A stretch of DNA of 64,000 nt, taken from Bradyrhizobium sp. CCBAU 051011. Its GTDB lineage: Bacteria > Pseudomonadota > Alphaproteobacteria > Rhizobiales > Xanthobacteraceae. Numbering within the stretch: the first letter of the stretch is position 1; each line of letters starts with the position of its first letter. The position numbers were made by a program, and so were the translations under genes. The notes beneath the pieces are model-generated. The model saw only the letters and a program-made list of their open reading frames with translations. It ran no database searches and was not told the DNA's origin. Below are positions 7,561 to 16,370 of this stretch, one piece after another. The DNA lies in contig NZ_CP022222.1 of NCBI RefSeq assembly GCF_009930815.1, forward strand, positions 1,096,501-1,160,500, in the 5' to 3' direction.

Positions 7561-8052
7561 TCAGGCCGCGCCTTTCAGCTTCTTCGAGCATTCGCTGTAA
7601 TAGCCGCCGCCCTTCTGGATCCACTGCAGCCCGCCATTGGCGTTGGTCGCCTTGTTGGCCTTGTACTGATCCGCGCACGTGTGCAAGCGGGCTCTGCCGG
7701 CGCTCTCCTTGGAATATTTCGCATCGACCGCGCTCGGAAAGACTGCGGGACCTGCCGGAGCGGAAGGCGCCGCGGCTTCCTTGGCGGCTCCCTTCTTTTC
7801 TTTCTTGGCGGCTTCCTTTGGCTCTGCGGCAGGTGCCGCGGCGGCCGCCGGAGCGGGGGCGGCATCGGCGCCGCATTGCGCCTTGCGGAAGTCATTCCAC
7901 TTCTGGTCGCCGAGCGTGCCGGCGGCTTTGGCAGCCTGGTATTTGGCGCTGCATTCCTGCGCGGTCAGTGCCTGCGCCGGCGACGTCGTCATCGCAAACG
8001 CAGCCAACGCCGACACCGCACACGCACCCAGTATCTTTGCTTGAGTAGTCAT
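7561..8052 (-). CDS. Secreted protein with two Cys-containing repeat units
   Basis: This 163-residue protein has a signal peptide (AAFAMTTSPAQA) cleaved near residue 28. The mature protein contains two similar units. The first is LTAQECSAKYQAAKAAG..KWNDFRKAQC (about 29-60) and the second is RARLHTCADQYKANKATN..WIQKGGGYYSEC (about 121-157). Each starts and ends with a Cys, so each may form one disulfide. An Ala/Lys/Pro-rich linker separates them. It recalls PsiF-like small periplasmic proteins, but I cannot assign a function. It has no operon partner. Confidence 0.8.
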   Translation of the reverse strand: MTTQAKILGACAVSALAAFAMTTSPAQALTAQECSAKYQAAKAAGTLGDQKWNDFRKAQCGADAAPAPAAAAAPAAEPKEAAKKEKKGAAKEAAAPSAPAGPAVFPSAVDAKYSKESAGRARLHTCADQYKANKATNANGGLQWIQKGGGYYSECSKKLKGAA

Positions 8053-8301
8053 CCCTGGTCTCCTTGGGGACAGTCATCTGCGGCAACTATCCTAGCGCAA
8101 CCACAGCTTGCGACAACGCATCGGGCGATCCCTGTGGTAAAAATTTTTTGGCGCCGACGATGCACCACCTGCCTTCGCATTCAGCCCGCGTTCAGCCAGC
8201 GCGGCGGGAGGTTTGTGCAGGCGTTGTGCAGACGCTACCGTTGCATTGCTGCAATCGCGTGACGCATTTGTCCGGCGTGTGCGGATTTGCCATAAGGCAG
8301 C

Positions 8302-9387
8302 GTGAGCCTGATCCCCACCTCGATATCTTCCGCCGTTGCCGACCGCGCCAAAATCCTGGGCACGCTCGAGACGCTCGTGATCGGCGCCGCCGGCGGTCTC
8401 TTGTTTCTGTGGCTCAATTTGCCGGGCGGGCTGATTTCCGGCGCGATGGCCGCCGTCGGCATCGCCGCCATGGCCGGGCGGCCGGTGACGATGCCGCCGA
8501 TCCTGACCCAGACCGTGCTGGTGCTGCTCGGCGTCACCCTGGGCTCGCTGGTCTCGCGGCAGTTGATCCAGCACGTGAGCGCCTACCCCCTGACCATCGG
8601 CCTGTTGGCGCTGGCGACGTTCTGCTCGACCTTCGGCTCCAGCTTCTACCTTCAGCGCATGCATGGCTGGGACAAGACTTCGGCGCTGCTCGCCGGCAGC
8701 CCCGGCGCGCTGTCGCAGATCACCATGCTGGCCGCCGAGAAGGGCGCCGATGTCGCTGCAATCGCGGTGGTGCAGACCATGCGCGTGATCATCCTGACCG
8801 CGGCCCTGCCGCTGCTGCTGGCGCTGACCGGCATCGCACCCTCGGCGCCGGTGGAGGTGGCGAGCCTGATTGCCTCGCCGCTCGAACTCGCCGTGCTGGC
8901 CGGCGCCGCCATCGCGTTTGCACTGCTGCTTCGGCTCGCCAATTTTCCAGCCAGCTGGATGTTCGGCGCGATGATCGCCTCGGCCGTGCTGCACGGCACC
9001 GGCCTGATCGAGGGCGGCCTGCCGCCCTGGATGCGCGGCGTGGTGCTGGTCGGTATCGGCGCTCTGATCGGCACCCGCTTTGCGCGGATCAGCAGGTCGA
9101 CGCTCGTCAGCCACATCAATGCCGGGCTGGGCTCGTTCGCGGTTGCCATCGTCATTTCAGCCGTTTTCGTCACGGTGATCGTGCTGACCACCCATGTGCG
9201 CTTTGCCGACGTCGTGGTGGCGTTTGCGCCCGGCGCGATGGACGCCATGCTGGCGTTGGCGCTCACGCTGCATATCGATCCGATCTTCGTCGGCGCCCAT
9301 CATCTGTCACGCTTCGTGTTCGTCTCGATCACGACGCCGGGCATCGTGCATCTGTTCGGACGGCCGCAGGAGGATGTGGACGATTGA
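8302..9387 (+). CDS. AbrB-duplication integral membrane protein (PF05145 type)
   Basis: The 361-residue protein is predicted to have about ten membrane segments and an internal duplication. Each half contains the pattern (L)PGGLISGAM / FPASWMFGAMIASA followed by GSPGALSQITMLAAEKGADVAAIAVVQTMR and, in the second half, FAPGAMDAMLALALTLHIDPIFVGAHHLSRF. This is the signature of the Gram-negative AbrB-duplication membrane family, often mislabelled as ammonia monooxygenase. Its cargo is unknown. Translation probably starts at a GTG (8302) about ten bases after a GGCAG sequence. It stands alone between opposed genes. Confidence 0.85.
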   Translation: MSLIPTSISSAVADRAKILGTLETLVIGAAGGLLFLWLNLPGGLISGAMAAVGIAAMAGRPVTMPPILTQTVLVLLGVTLGSLVSRQLIQHVSAYPLTIGLLALATFCSTFGSSFYLQRMHGWDKTSALLAGSPGALSQITMLAAEKGADVAAIAVVQTMRVIILTAALPLLLALTGIAPSAPVEVASLIASPLELAVLAGAAIAFALLLRLANFPASWMFGAMIASAVLHGTGLIEGGLPPWMRGVVLVGIGALIGTRFARISRSTLVSHINAGLGSFAVAIVISAVFVTVIVLTTHVRFADVVVAFAPGAMDAMLALALTLHIDPIFVGAHHLSRFVFVSITTPGIVHLFGRPQEDVDD

Positions 9388-9426
9388 GCGGCCAGGTCCG
9401 GTAGTCTCGTCCCCGCAATGACGAGC

Positions 9427-10245
9427 TCAAAGCGGCGCCGCGCTCTCGCCCTGCGTGCTCGACAGCTTCGAGGCGAGCGAGGCGATCACGATCACCACGG
9501 CGATCAGCGCGATCACCATGGTGCAGATCGCGTTGATCTCGGGCTTCACACCGAGCCGCACCTCGGAATAGATCCGGATCGGCAGCGTCGCCGAGCCGGG
9601 ACCGGTAGTAAAACTCGCGATCACGACATCGTCGAGCGACAGCGTGAATGCCAGCATCCAGCCTGCCGCAATCGCGGGAACGATGAGCGGCAGCGTCACG
9701 CGAACGAATGCCTGCACCGGATTGCAGCCGAGATCCATCGCCGCCTCCTCGAGGCTGCGGTCGAGCGAGGCCAGGCGCGACTGCACCACCACGGTGACGA
9801 AACACATCGTCAGCGTGGTGTGGGCGATCGTCACCGTCCAGAATCCACGCTCGGCATTCAGCGCCACGAACAGCAGCAGCAGCGACAGCCCCGAAATCAC
9901 CTCGGGCATCACCAGCGGCGCATAGAGCATGCCGGAAAACAGCGCCCGACCCCTGAACCGTTCGCCGCGCGCCAGGCCTACGGCTGCCAGCGTGCCGAGC
10001 AGCGTCGCTGATGTGGCCGATACCGCGGCAACGCGCAGGCTCATCCAGGCGGCGTCCAGCATGGCGCGGTCGTTGAAGAATTCGTAATACCAGCGCAGCG
10101 ACCAGCCACCCCACACCGTCACCAGCCGGGAGGCGTTGAACGAATAGATGACGAGAATGACGATCGGCAGGTACAGGAACGCCAGCCCCAGCGCCAGCGA
10201 GGTGACGTTGAACGGCGACATCCTGTTGACCCGCCGGGCGATCAC
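9427..10245 (-). CDS. potI: Polyamine-type ABC transporter permease PotI
   Basis: The GTG at 10245 overlaps the potH stop by four bases (GTGA) and is preceded by GGAGGG, giving 272 residues. An ATG eight codons inside is the alternative. The protein has six membrane helices. It also has the EAA loop EEAAMDLGCNPVQAFVRVTLPLIVPAI that contacts the ATPase, and the LSLDDVVIASFTTGPG motif seen in PotI/PotC. It is the second inner-membrane half of a putrescine/spermidine-type importer with the potH and potG genes directly upstream. No substrate-binding protein follows it. Confidence 0.88.
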   Translation of the reverse strand: MIARRVNRMSPFNVTSLALGLAFLYLPIVILVIYSFNASRLVTVWGGWSLRWYYEFFNDRAMLDAAWMSLRVAAVSATSATLLGTLAAVGLARGERFRGRALFSGMLYAPLVMPEVISGLSLLLLFVALNAERGFWTVTIAHTTLTMCFVTVVVQSRLASLDRSLEEAAMDLGCNPVQAFVRVTLPLIVPAIAAGWMLAFTLSLDDVVIASFTTGPGSATLPIRIYSEVRLGVKPEINAICTMVIALIAVVIVIASLASKLSSTQGESAAPL

Positions 10246-11156
10246 TTCGCGCCCTCCAGCGTCCGGCGCTGCAGCCGGTCGTACAGCACCAATGGCGGCA
10301 CCAGCAGAACCAGCAGCGCCACCGCGGCAGCGGCGGCGACCGGCCAATCCTTGTTGGTGAAGAACTCCAGCCACAGCGTCTGGCCGATCATCATCGAACC
10401 GGAGCCGGCCAAAAGATCCGGGATGACGAACTCGCCGAGGATCGGGATGAAGCAGAGCAGCGCGCCGGCGCCGACGCCCGGTAACGACAGCGGGAACGTG
10501 ACCAGCCAGAATGCCTGCCGCGGCGACGCACCAAGGTCGGCTGCCGCCTCGAGCAGCGAGGCGTCCAGCTTGGAGAGCGTCGCATAGAGCGGCAGGATCA
10601 TGAACGGCAGATAGGAATAGACGATGCCGATATACATCGCGGTATCGGTCGACAGCCACACCACTGGTGCCGAGACCAGGCGCAGCGTCAGCAACGCCTG
10701 ATTGAGCAGGCCGTCATGCTGCAGAATGTTGATCCACGCATAAATGCGGATCAGGAACGAGGTCCAGAACGGCACGATCACCAGCATCATCGCGATCGCC
10801 TGCCAGCGCTGCGGCAGCCGCGCCATGCCGTAGGCGATGGGATAGCCGATCAACAGCAGGATCAATGTCGAGGTCACGGCAACCACGAGGCTGCGCAAAT
10901 AGGAGCTGAGGTAGAGACTGTCGGAAGCCAGCAGCCCGAAATTGTCGAGCGATAGCTGCGCGAAGGCCGCCTTGATCGCGGTCCATCCTTCGGAGAAATC
11001 GAACACGGGCACATAGGGCGGTTGCGCAATCGCGGTCTGCGACAGGCTGATCTTCAGCACGAAGCCGAACGGCACCAGGAAGAACAGCACCATCCAGAGA
11101 TATGGCGCGATAGCGGCATAGCGCGCCGGCTGTGCAAAGATGCGGCGCGCGCTCAT
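10242..11156 (-). CDS. potH: Polyamine-type ABC transporter permease PotH
   Basis: The ATG at 11156 overlaps the potG stop (ATGA), which indicates translational coupling and gives 304 residues. About six membrane helices are visible, the first near residues 14-34 (APYLWMVLFFLVPFGFVLKIS). The EAA loop LLEAAADLGASPRQAFWLVTFPLSLPGV lies near residue 200, followed by the GEFVIPDLLAGSGSMMIGQ stretch typical of PotB/PotH permeases. It forms the permease pair with PotI. Its closest recognisable family is the putrescine importer, but related opines or spermidine systems cannot be excluded. Confidence 0.88.
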   Translation of the reverse strand: MSARRIFAQPARYAAIAPYLWMVLFFLVPFGFVLKISLSQTAIAQPPYVPVFDFSEGWTAIKAAFAQLSLDNFGLLASDSLYLSSYLRSLVVAVTSTLILLLIGYPIAYGMARLPQRWQAIAMMLVIVPFWTSFLIRIYAWINILQHDGLLNQALLTLRLVSAPVVWLSTDTAMYIGIVYSYLPFMILPLYATLSKLDASLLEAAADLGASPRQAFWLVTFPLSLPGVGAGALLCFIPILGEFVIPDLLAGSGSMMIGQTLWLEFFTNKDWPVAAAAAVALLVLLVPPLVLYDRLQRRTLEGAK

Positions 11157-12331
11157 CGTTCCAGCACCACGCAATCGTCGGGCGTGAACCACGCCACCAC
11201 GCGCTGGCCCGCGCTGCAGGCCTCGGTATCGAGCCGGCTGGTATTGGCCACCGACGAGCGCACCACCGCGCCGGTGTCGAGCTTGACCTTGTAGACGGTC
11301 GAGCCGCCGAGATAGCTGACATCGGTGATGACGCCTTCGAGCCGGTTGATCGCCTGCGAACCGGCCGCATCCGGCGCCGGGCCTCGGCGCGACAATTTCA
11401 CCTTCTCCGGGCGGATCGCGACCGAGACCTGTGTCTTCATGACGGGCTGACGCGGCTCGGAGACCACGATGGTCCCGGCATCGCGAGTCGCAATCGTCAG
11501 GCGATGATGCTCGCGCGAGGTGACGTCGCCGTCGAACAGGTTGACGTCGCCGACGAACTCGGCGACCCAGCGCGAGGCGGGCGCCTCGTAGAGGTCGCGC
11601 GGGGGCGCGACCTGTTCGAGCCGGCCGGCATTCATGACGCCGATCCGGTTCGCCATCGTCATCGCCTCTTCCTGATCGTGGGTGACGACGATGAAGGTCA
11701 TGCCGAGCCGGCGCTGCAGCTCCATCAGTTCCTGTTGCGTGCTCTCGCGCAGCTTCTTGTCGAGCGCGGCCAGGGGCTCATCGAGCAGCAGGACTTTTGG
11801 TCGCCGCGCCAGCGAGCGCGCCAGCGCCACGCGCTGCTTCTGGCCGCCGGAGAGCTGATCGGGCTTGCGCTTCTCCATGTCCTCAAGCTTCACCAGCGTC
11901 ACCATCTCGGCAACGCGGGTATCGATGGCAGCGCGCGGCATTCCCGCGCGCTTCAGCCCGAATGCGATATTGTCCCGCACCGAAAGATGCGGAAACAGCG
12001 CGTAATTCTGAAACATCATGTTGACGGGCCGCTCATGCGGCAACACCGGCGCGATGTCGCGTCCACCGAGCAGGATGCGGCCCTCGTCGGGCGTCTCGAA
12101 GCCGGCGAGCATCCGCAGCAGCGTGGTCTTGCCGCAGCCGCTTGGGCCGAGCAGCGCAAAGAATTCCCCGGCCCTGATGTCGAGCGAGAGCCGGTCCACC
12201 GCGCGGAAGGTGCCGAACTTCTTGGAGACTGCCTCGATGCGGAGCAGCGGCGCGTCGGTCGCCGCCGCATCGGCGTGTCCCGCCGATACCTCGATATTCC
12301 GCGTGTCGATATCAGGCGCTTCCTCGGTCAT
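11153..12331 (-). CDS. potG: Polyamine-type ABC transporter ATPase PotG
   Basis: This 392-residue ATPase is the first gene of potG-potH-potI. It has Walker A GPSGCGKTT (about 67-75), the Q-loop MMFQNYALFPH, the ABC signature LSGGQKQRVALARSLA, Walker B VLLLDEPLAALD and the H-loop VVTHDQEEAMT. The C-terminal part (about 270-392) has the TOBE regulatory fold (VAIRPEKVKL). The order of motifs and the wording around them match PotG/PotA closely. The ATG at 12331 follows AGGTGA. The expected periplasmic binding-protein gene (potF/potD) is not adjacent, so it must be elsewhere or be shared. A long palindrome lies 71 bases upstream. Confidence 0.9.
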   Translation of the reverse strand: MTEEAPDIDTRNIEVSAGHADAAATDAPLLRIEAVSKKFGTFRAVDRLSLDIRAGEFFALLGPSGCGKTTLLRMLAGFETPDEGRILLGGRDIAPVLPHERPVNMMFQNYALFPHLSVRDNIAFGLKRAGMPRAAIDTRVAEMVTLVKLEDMEKRKPDQLSGGQKQRVALARSLARRPKVLLLDEPLAALDKKLRESTQQELMELQRRLGMTFIVVTHDQEEAMTMANRIGVMNAGRLEQVAPPRDLYEAPASRWVAEFVGDVNLFDGDVTSREHHRLTIATRDAGTIVVSEPRQPVMKTQVSVAIRPEKVKLSRRGPAPDAAGSQAINRLEGVITDVSYLGGSTVYKVKLDTGAVVRSSVANTSRLDTEACSAGQRVVAWFTPDDCVVLER

Positions 12332-12401
12332 GTCACCTGCCTGGGCCCATCGTGGCCGCACGCTAGCGGCGGATCGGCATCCGCTCAACCGGCTGGAGAG
12401 G

Positions 12402-12425
12402 GGCAGCCACAATATTGTGGATGCC
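12402..12425. promoter_or_regulatory. 24-base palindrome in the potG/TPR divergent region
   Basis: GGCA-n-CCACAATATTGTGG-n-TGCC is symmetric apart from one central-flank mismatch. The inner 14 bases are a perfect palindrome. It sits between two divergent start codons (12331 and 12479), about 55-75 bases from each, where an operator would be expected. No regulator gene is next to it, so the binding protein is unknown. Confidence 0.6.
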
Positions 12426-12478
12426 GCAGCGCTCGTCTCTGCTAGGCTTGCCCGACCCTCGGGCCCAAGGACAAGAAA

Positions 12479-13789
12479 ATGAACCGGGACAGATATGACC
12501 TGCCGCTGACGACCAACTCGGATCGCGCCGCGGCGCATTACCGCGACGGCGTCGACCGCATGCTGTCGGCCTGGCACGGCGCGGAGGACGCCTTCGACAA
12601 GGCAATCGCGGAAGATCCGGGATTTGCGCTGGCGCATATTGGCCGCGCGCGGCTGCACCAGCTCAACATGGAGGGCGGCAAGGCGCGTGCTCTTGCCGCG
12701 CAGGCCCGTGAACTGGCCGCGGGCGCCAGCCCTCGCGAAAAGAGCCATGTCGAGATCATGGCCGCCGTGATCGAGAGCAAGCCGAAACTGGCCCTGACCG
12801 GCGCCGAGGCGCATCTCGACGAGTATCCGCGCGACGCACAGGTGCTGTCGATCCTGCTCGGCGCGTTCGGCCTCTACGCGTTCTCGGGCCGTCCCGATCA
12901 CGATGCCGCCAAGCTTGCGATCTGCGAACGCCACGCGCGGCATTATGGCGAAGACTGGTGGTTCATTTCTTATCTTGGCTGGTCGCACACCGAGGCAGGA
13001 AATCTCTCCGCCGGGCGGACGCTATCCGAGCGCGCGATGGGTTTGCGAGCGGCCAATGCCAATGCCGCGCACGGCCTGTCGCACGCCATGTTCGAGCAGG
13101 GCGACATGGCAGCGGGCCGCCAGTTTCTGTCGCAGTGGATGCCGGCGCATGATCGCCAGAGTTTTCTGCACGGGCATCTGGCCTGGCACGTCGCGCTGAC
13201 CCTGCTCGACGCCGGCAATCTCGACGGCGCGCTTGCGATCTACGAACAGCATATCAAGCCGGCGGGCCGCCCCTACCCGCCGCTGAACATCTTCACCGAT
13301 GGCGCCTCGCTGCTGTGGCGGCTTGCGCTGGCCGGCCAGACCGGGCTGGAGCCCCATTGGCGCGACATGGCTGCCTACGGCGAAAAATACTTTCCGCAGG
13401 CGGGCGCGCATTTTGCCGACGTGCATTTTGCGCTGGCTACCGCAATGACCGGCGGCGATGCGCTGGATGCGCGGCTGGCGCAGCTCGAAGCGCGCGACGC
13501 CGATGGCAAGCTGCTGCCCGGCCGCGTAGCCATCGAACTCTGCCGCGGTATCAGGGCATTTGCGGCAAGCGATCATGCGGAGGCGATCCGCCTGCTCGAG
13601 CCTGCCGTTGCCGAACTGGCGCGGATCGGCGGCAGCCACGCCCAGCGCGAATTGTGGGAGGATACGCTGATCGTCGCCTGTATGCGCGCAGGTCACGGCG
13701 ACAAGGCCGCGAGCCGCATCTCGGGGCGGCTCGACCGCAGGCCATCGGCACGCGACGAAGCCTGGGCGCGCGCGGCGCAACGAAACTAG
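12479..13789 (+). CDS. Tetratricopeptide-repeat protein
   Basis: The 436-residue soluble protein is almost entirely helical, with TPR-like pairs. Recognisable units lie near residue 25 (AEDAFDKAIAEDPGFALAHIGRARLH), near residues 175-205 and near 235-255 (ALTLLDAGNLDGALAIYEQHI). A WWFISYLGWSHTEAGN stretch and a GLSHAMFEQGD stretch are typical of a family of long TPR proteins in rhizobia. There is no signal peptide or enzyme motif. It is divergent from the potGHI importer across a shared palindrome, which hints at common regulation. Its partners are unknown. Confidence 0.85.
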   Translation: MNRDRYDLPLTTNSDRAAAHYRDGVDRMLSAWHGAEDAFDKAIAEDPGFALAHIGRARLHQLNMEGGKARALAAQARELAAGASPREKSHVEIMAAVIESKPKLALTGAEAHLDEYPRDAQVLSILLGAFGLYAFSGRPDHDAAKLAICERHARHYGEDWWFISYLGWSHTEAGNLSAGRTLSERAMGLRAANANAAHGLSHAMFEQGDMAAGRQFLSQWMPAHDRQSFLHGHLAWHVALTLLDAGNLDGALAIYEQHIKPAGRPYPPLNIFTDGASLLWRLALAGQTGLEPHWRDMAAYGEKYFPQAGAHFADVHFALATAMTGGDALDARLAQLEARDADGKLLPGRVAIELCRGIRAFAASDHAEAIRLLEPAVAELARIGGSHAQRELWEDTLIVACMRAGHGDKAASRISGRLDRRPSARDEAWARAAQRN

Positions 13790-13804
13790 GCTCGCCGCTG
13801 CAAT

Positions 13805-14821
13805 TCAGGTCCGCCGTTCGACCGCAAATACTTCGATGGCCGCCGCCCGGCCCCGCAAGCGAACCTCGCCTAGCGCTTCGACGGAAAAGGCCGGCTTGAG
13901 CTTCATGTGACGCAGCAAATCGGCAGAGACCAGCAAATTCCGGCCGGCCTCCTTGCAGTGCTCCTGCAGCCGCGCCGTCACGTTCACGGTATCGCCGAAA
14001 TAGGCAAGCTGGCGGCGTGAGCTGCCGCACTCGCTGATCGCTACGTGACCGGCATGCAGGCCGGCGCGAAAGCTCGGCACCATGCCGAACTCCTGCCTGT
14101 AGAAATCAGCTCGTTCCGCGATGCTGTCCGCAATCGCGAAGAAGCAATCGATGCAGCGCCCACCCGACATCCTGTCATCGAGCGGCCAGGTCACGATGAC
14201 CTCATCGCCAACATAGGCGTGGACCTCGCCGCCATGCGCGACGATCGCATCGTCGATGTCGAAGAAGAAGCGAGTGAGCAGGCCCTGCACGCGCAGCTCG
14301 CCCATCGATTCGGCGAGCGAAGTTGAGCTGGCAAGGTCGAGAAACATCAGCACGCGCGCTTCCCGCACCGGGCTTCGGTAGCGCCCAAGCGCTATATTGA
14401 ACAGCACGCGGCTGCCGACCAGCCGTGTCAGCTCAAAGGCTGACATGACGATCAGAGACGCGAAGAAGCTAATCGCAACGATGCCGGGAAACTGTTCGAT
14501 CAACCACTTCGTCTTGATCGATTCCCAGTACAGCGTCACCTGCAAGACCAGCGCCGCGCTGGCGACGACGATAGCCATGGTCGCGGAGCGCACCGCCAGA
14601 TCCATCAGCAGCGGCCATTTGCTGATCCACTCACTTCGTCGCGACGTGAAGTAGAGATGAACACCCCAGGCGGCGAACGTGATGCCCATCCCATGCATCA
14701 TGCTCCTAAGATAGTACGGCAAGGTTGCTTCGCTCGGATCGTCAAGAAAATAGCGATAGGCTATTCCCCCGAACAAGCCGATGATCGCCAGGAAAACAGT
14801 CGGCCTGATCGCGTGCCGCAT
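13805..14821 (-). CDS. Membrane-bound class III adenylate/guanylate cyclase
   Basis: The N-terminal half of this 338-residue protein holds four or five membrane segments (up to about residue 145). The C-terminal half is a class III nucleotide cyclase domain. Metal-binding Asp candidates are in [18 protein letters not shown] (near 157) and in [11 protein letters not shown] (near 205). The transition-state Asn and Arg are in [11 protein letters not shown]. The Lys that usually precedes the GD motif is replaced (HAYVGD), so purine specificity is uncertain. The product would be cAMP or cGMP made at the inner membrane. The GlpD gene ends upstream on the same strand, 6 bases away. Confidence 0.87.
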   Translation of the reverse strand: MRHAIRPTVFLAIIGLFGGIAYRYFLDDPSEATLPYYLRSMMHGMGITFAAWGVHLYFTSRRSEWISKWPLLMDLAVRSATMAIVVASAALVLQVTLYWESIKTKWLIEQFPGIVAISFFASLIVMSAFELTRLVGSRVLFNIALGRYRSPVREARVLMFLDLASSTSLAESMGELRVQGLLTRFFFDIDDAIVAHGGEVHAYVGDEVIVTWPLDDRMSGGRCIDCFFAIADSIAERADFYRQEFGMVPSFRAGLHAGHVAISECGSSRRQLAYFGDTVNVTARLQEHCKEAGRNLLVSADLLRHMKLKPAFSVEALGEVRLRGRAAAIEVFAVERRT

Positions 14822-14827
14822 ATTGGT

Positions 14828-16294
14828 TCATCCCAGTCTTGAAGCGGCCATGAACGCTGCGAGGGCGTCGCGATCCTCAGGATCCATGGTGAGGCCAAGC
14901 TTGGTGCGCCGCCACAGGATATCGTCAGGAAAACGCGCCCATTCCTTTTGCATGAGATAGCGCACTTCGGCGCCCGTCAATTCCGGCCCGAAGGCCGGGC
15001 CGAGTTCGCTGCGTTCTTTGGCCTCGCCCAGGATTTCCTTGACGTCTGTTCCGTAGGCGGCAACCAGCCGCCTCGCCTGCTCCTCGCCGAGAAACCGCCA
15101 GCGGTCGCGGACGTCCTCGACCTCGTTGTCGAAGCGATCCCAGGCGAAATCGCCGCCGGGCAGCGGCGTCTTGGCGGTCCAGCGCACCGACATCGGATAG
15201 AACGGCGTCAGTTCCGAGACCGCCCGCTCGGCGCGCAGCCGCGAGGTGGTAACGTCGCCGCCGAACACCGTGAGCAGCGGCGCCTTGCCGCGCCCGTGGT
15301 CGAGCGTGATCGCCCCGTCGCGCCCGCTCGCGGCGGGCCGCACCATGTTGGCGCCGGAAAGCGTGCGCACCACGTCGACCGTCTCGATCCGCTCGCGGAA
15401 ATAGCGGTTCGCCGCATCGCAGAGATAGGCGACGTCGCCAGCCGCCATCGCGACGATGGCGGGATCGCCCTTGAAGGCATGGCTGACGGTGCCGATCAGG
15501 GTAAAATCGCGCTCGTAGGGGCTGGCGAAAATCAGCCGGCCGTCATTATTCTGGAACACATAGATGTTGTCGCTGTCGAACAGACGGCGGACGACGATCT
15601 GGTCCATCTGCATGGCGGCAAGCTTCGGCGGCGGCACGCGCAACACCGTCTCGGCAACGGATGGCGTCCAGGCGCCAGTGGCGTTGGCGACCGCCCTTGC
15701 CGTGACCACCTGGCGAAAACCGCGATCGATCGTCACCAGCCGCCATTCCCTGCCGCGTTCGGCCCGGCTGCAGCGCGCGCCGGTGCGAATCACCGCGCCG
15801 CGCGCCGCGGCATCGACGGCGGTGAGAACCACCAGGCGCGAATCGTCCACGACGCAGTCGGAATATTCAAAGGCGGTGCCGAACGGCCGCTTCAGCGCAT
15901 TGCCGATGGGATGATGCGTGACGTCGACGGTCGCCGAGGCCGGCAGGCCGCTGCGCGAGGCCAGCCGGTCGTAGAGCAGGAGCCATGAGCGCAACTGCCA
16001 GTCCGGACGTTCATCCGAATGGGCCGGGATCGCAAAGCGCATCGGACGCACCAGATGTGGCGCGATCCTGAGCCAGGTGTCGCGCTCGGCTAGCGCGGAA
16101 CGAACGCGCAGGAAATGGCGGCGCTCCAGCCCCGCGAGATCGCCATGGATCAGCCGCGGCGAGGCCGACGAAGCGCCCGCGCCGAGATCGCCTTGCTCCA
16201 GCAGAATGACGCGCAAGCCACGGCCGACGGCGTCGCGCGCGATGCTGACGCCGTTCAACCCGCCGCCAATGATCGCGAGATCATAGTCCGCCAT
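14828..16294 (-). CDS. glpD: Glycerol-3-phosphate dehydrogenase (FAD, quinone-linked)
   Basis: The 488-residue protein has the Rossmann FAD motif IIGGGLNGVSIARDAVGRGLRVILLEQGDLG at its N-terminus and the family stretch LIHGDLAGLERRHFLRVRSALAERDTWLRIAPHLV near residue 50. The C-terminal GlpD cap helices are near residues 380-470. The enzyme oxidises sn-glycerol-3-phosphate to dihydroxyacetone phosphate and passes electrons to quinone. The ATG at 16294 was preferred over an in-frame TTG two codons earlier. It is followed directly by the cyclase gene. No glpK or glpF accompanies it, but an aquaporin gene lies 8 kb away. Confidence 0.9.
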   Translation of the reverse strand: MADYDLAIIGGGLNGVSIARDAVGRGLRVILLEQGDLGAGASSASPRLIHGDLAGLERRHFLRVRSALAERDTWLRIAPHLVRPMRFAIPAHSDERPDWQLRSWLLLYDRLASRSGLPASATVDVTHHPIGNALKRPFGTAFEYSDCVVDDSRLVVLTAVDAAARGAVIRTGARCSRAERGREWRLVTIDRGFRQVVTARAVANATGAWTPSVAETVLRVPPPKLAAMQMDQIVVRRLFDSDNIYVFQNNDGRLIFASPYERDFTLIGTVSHAFKGDPAIVAMAAGDVAYLCDAANRYFRERIETVDVVRTLSGANMVRPAASGRDGAITLDHGRGKAPLLTVFGGDVTTSRLRAERAVSELTPFYPMSVRWTAKTPLPGGDFAWDRFDNEVEDVRDRWRFLGEEQARRLVAAYGTDVKEILGEAKERSELGPAFGPELTGAEVRYLMQKEWARFPDDILWRRTKLGLTMDPEDRDALAAFMAASRLG

Positions 16295-16370
16295 ACGCAA
16301 GCGCTACTGGAGAGAATCTGACTTCACTACACTAGGGCATGATGGCCAAAAGTGGATGTCGCTCGCGAAA

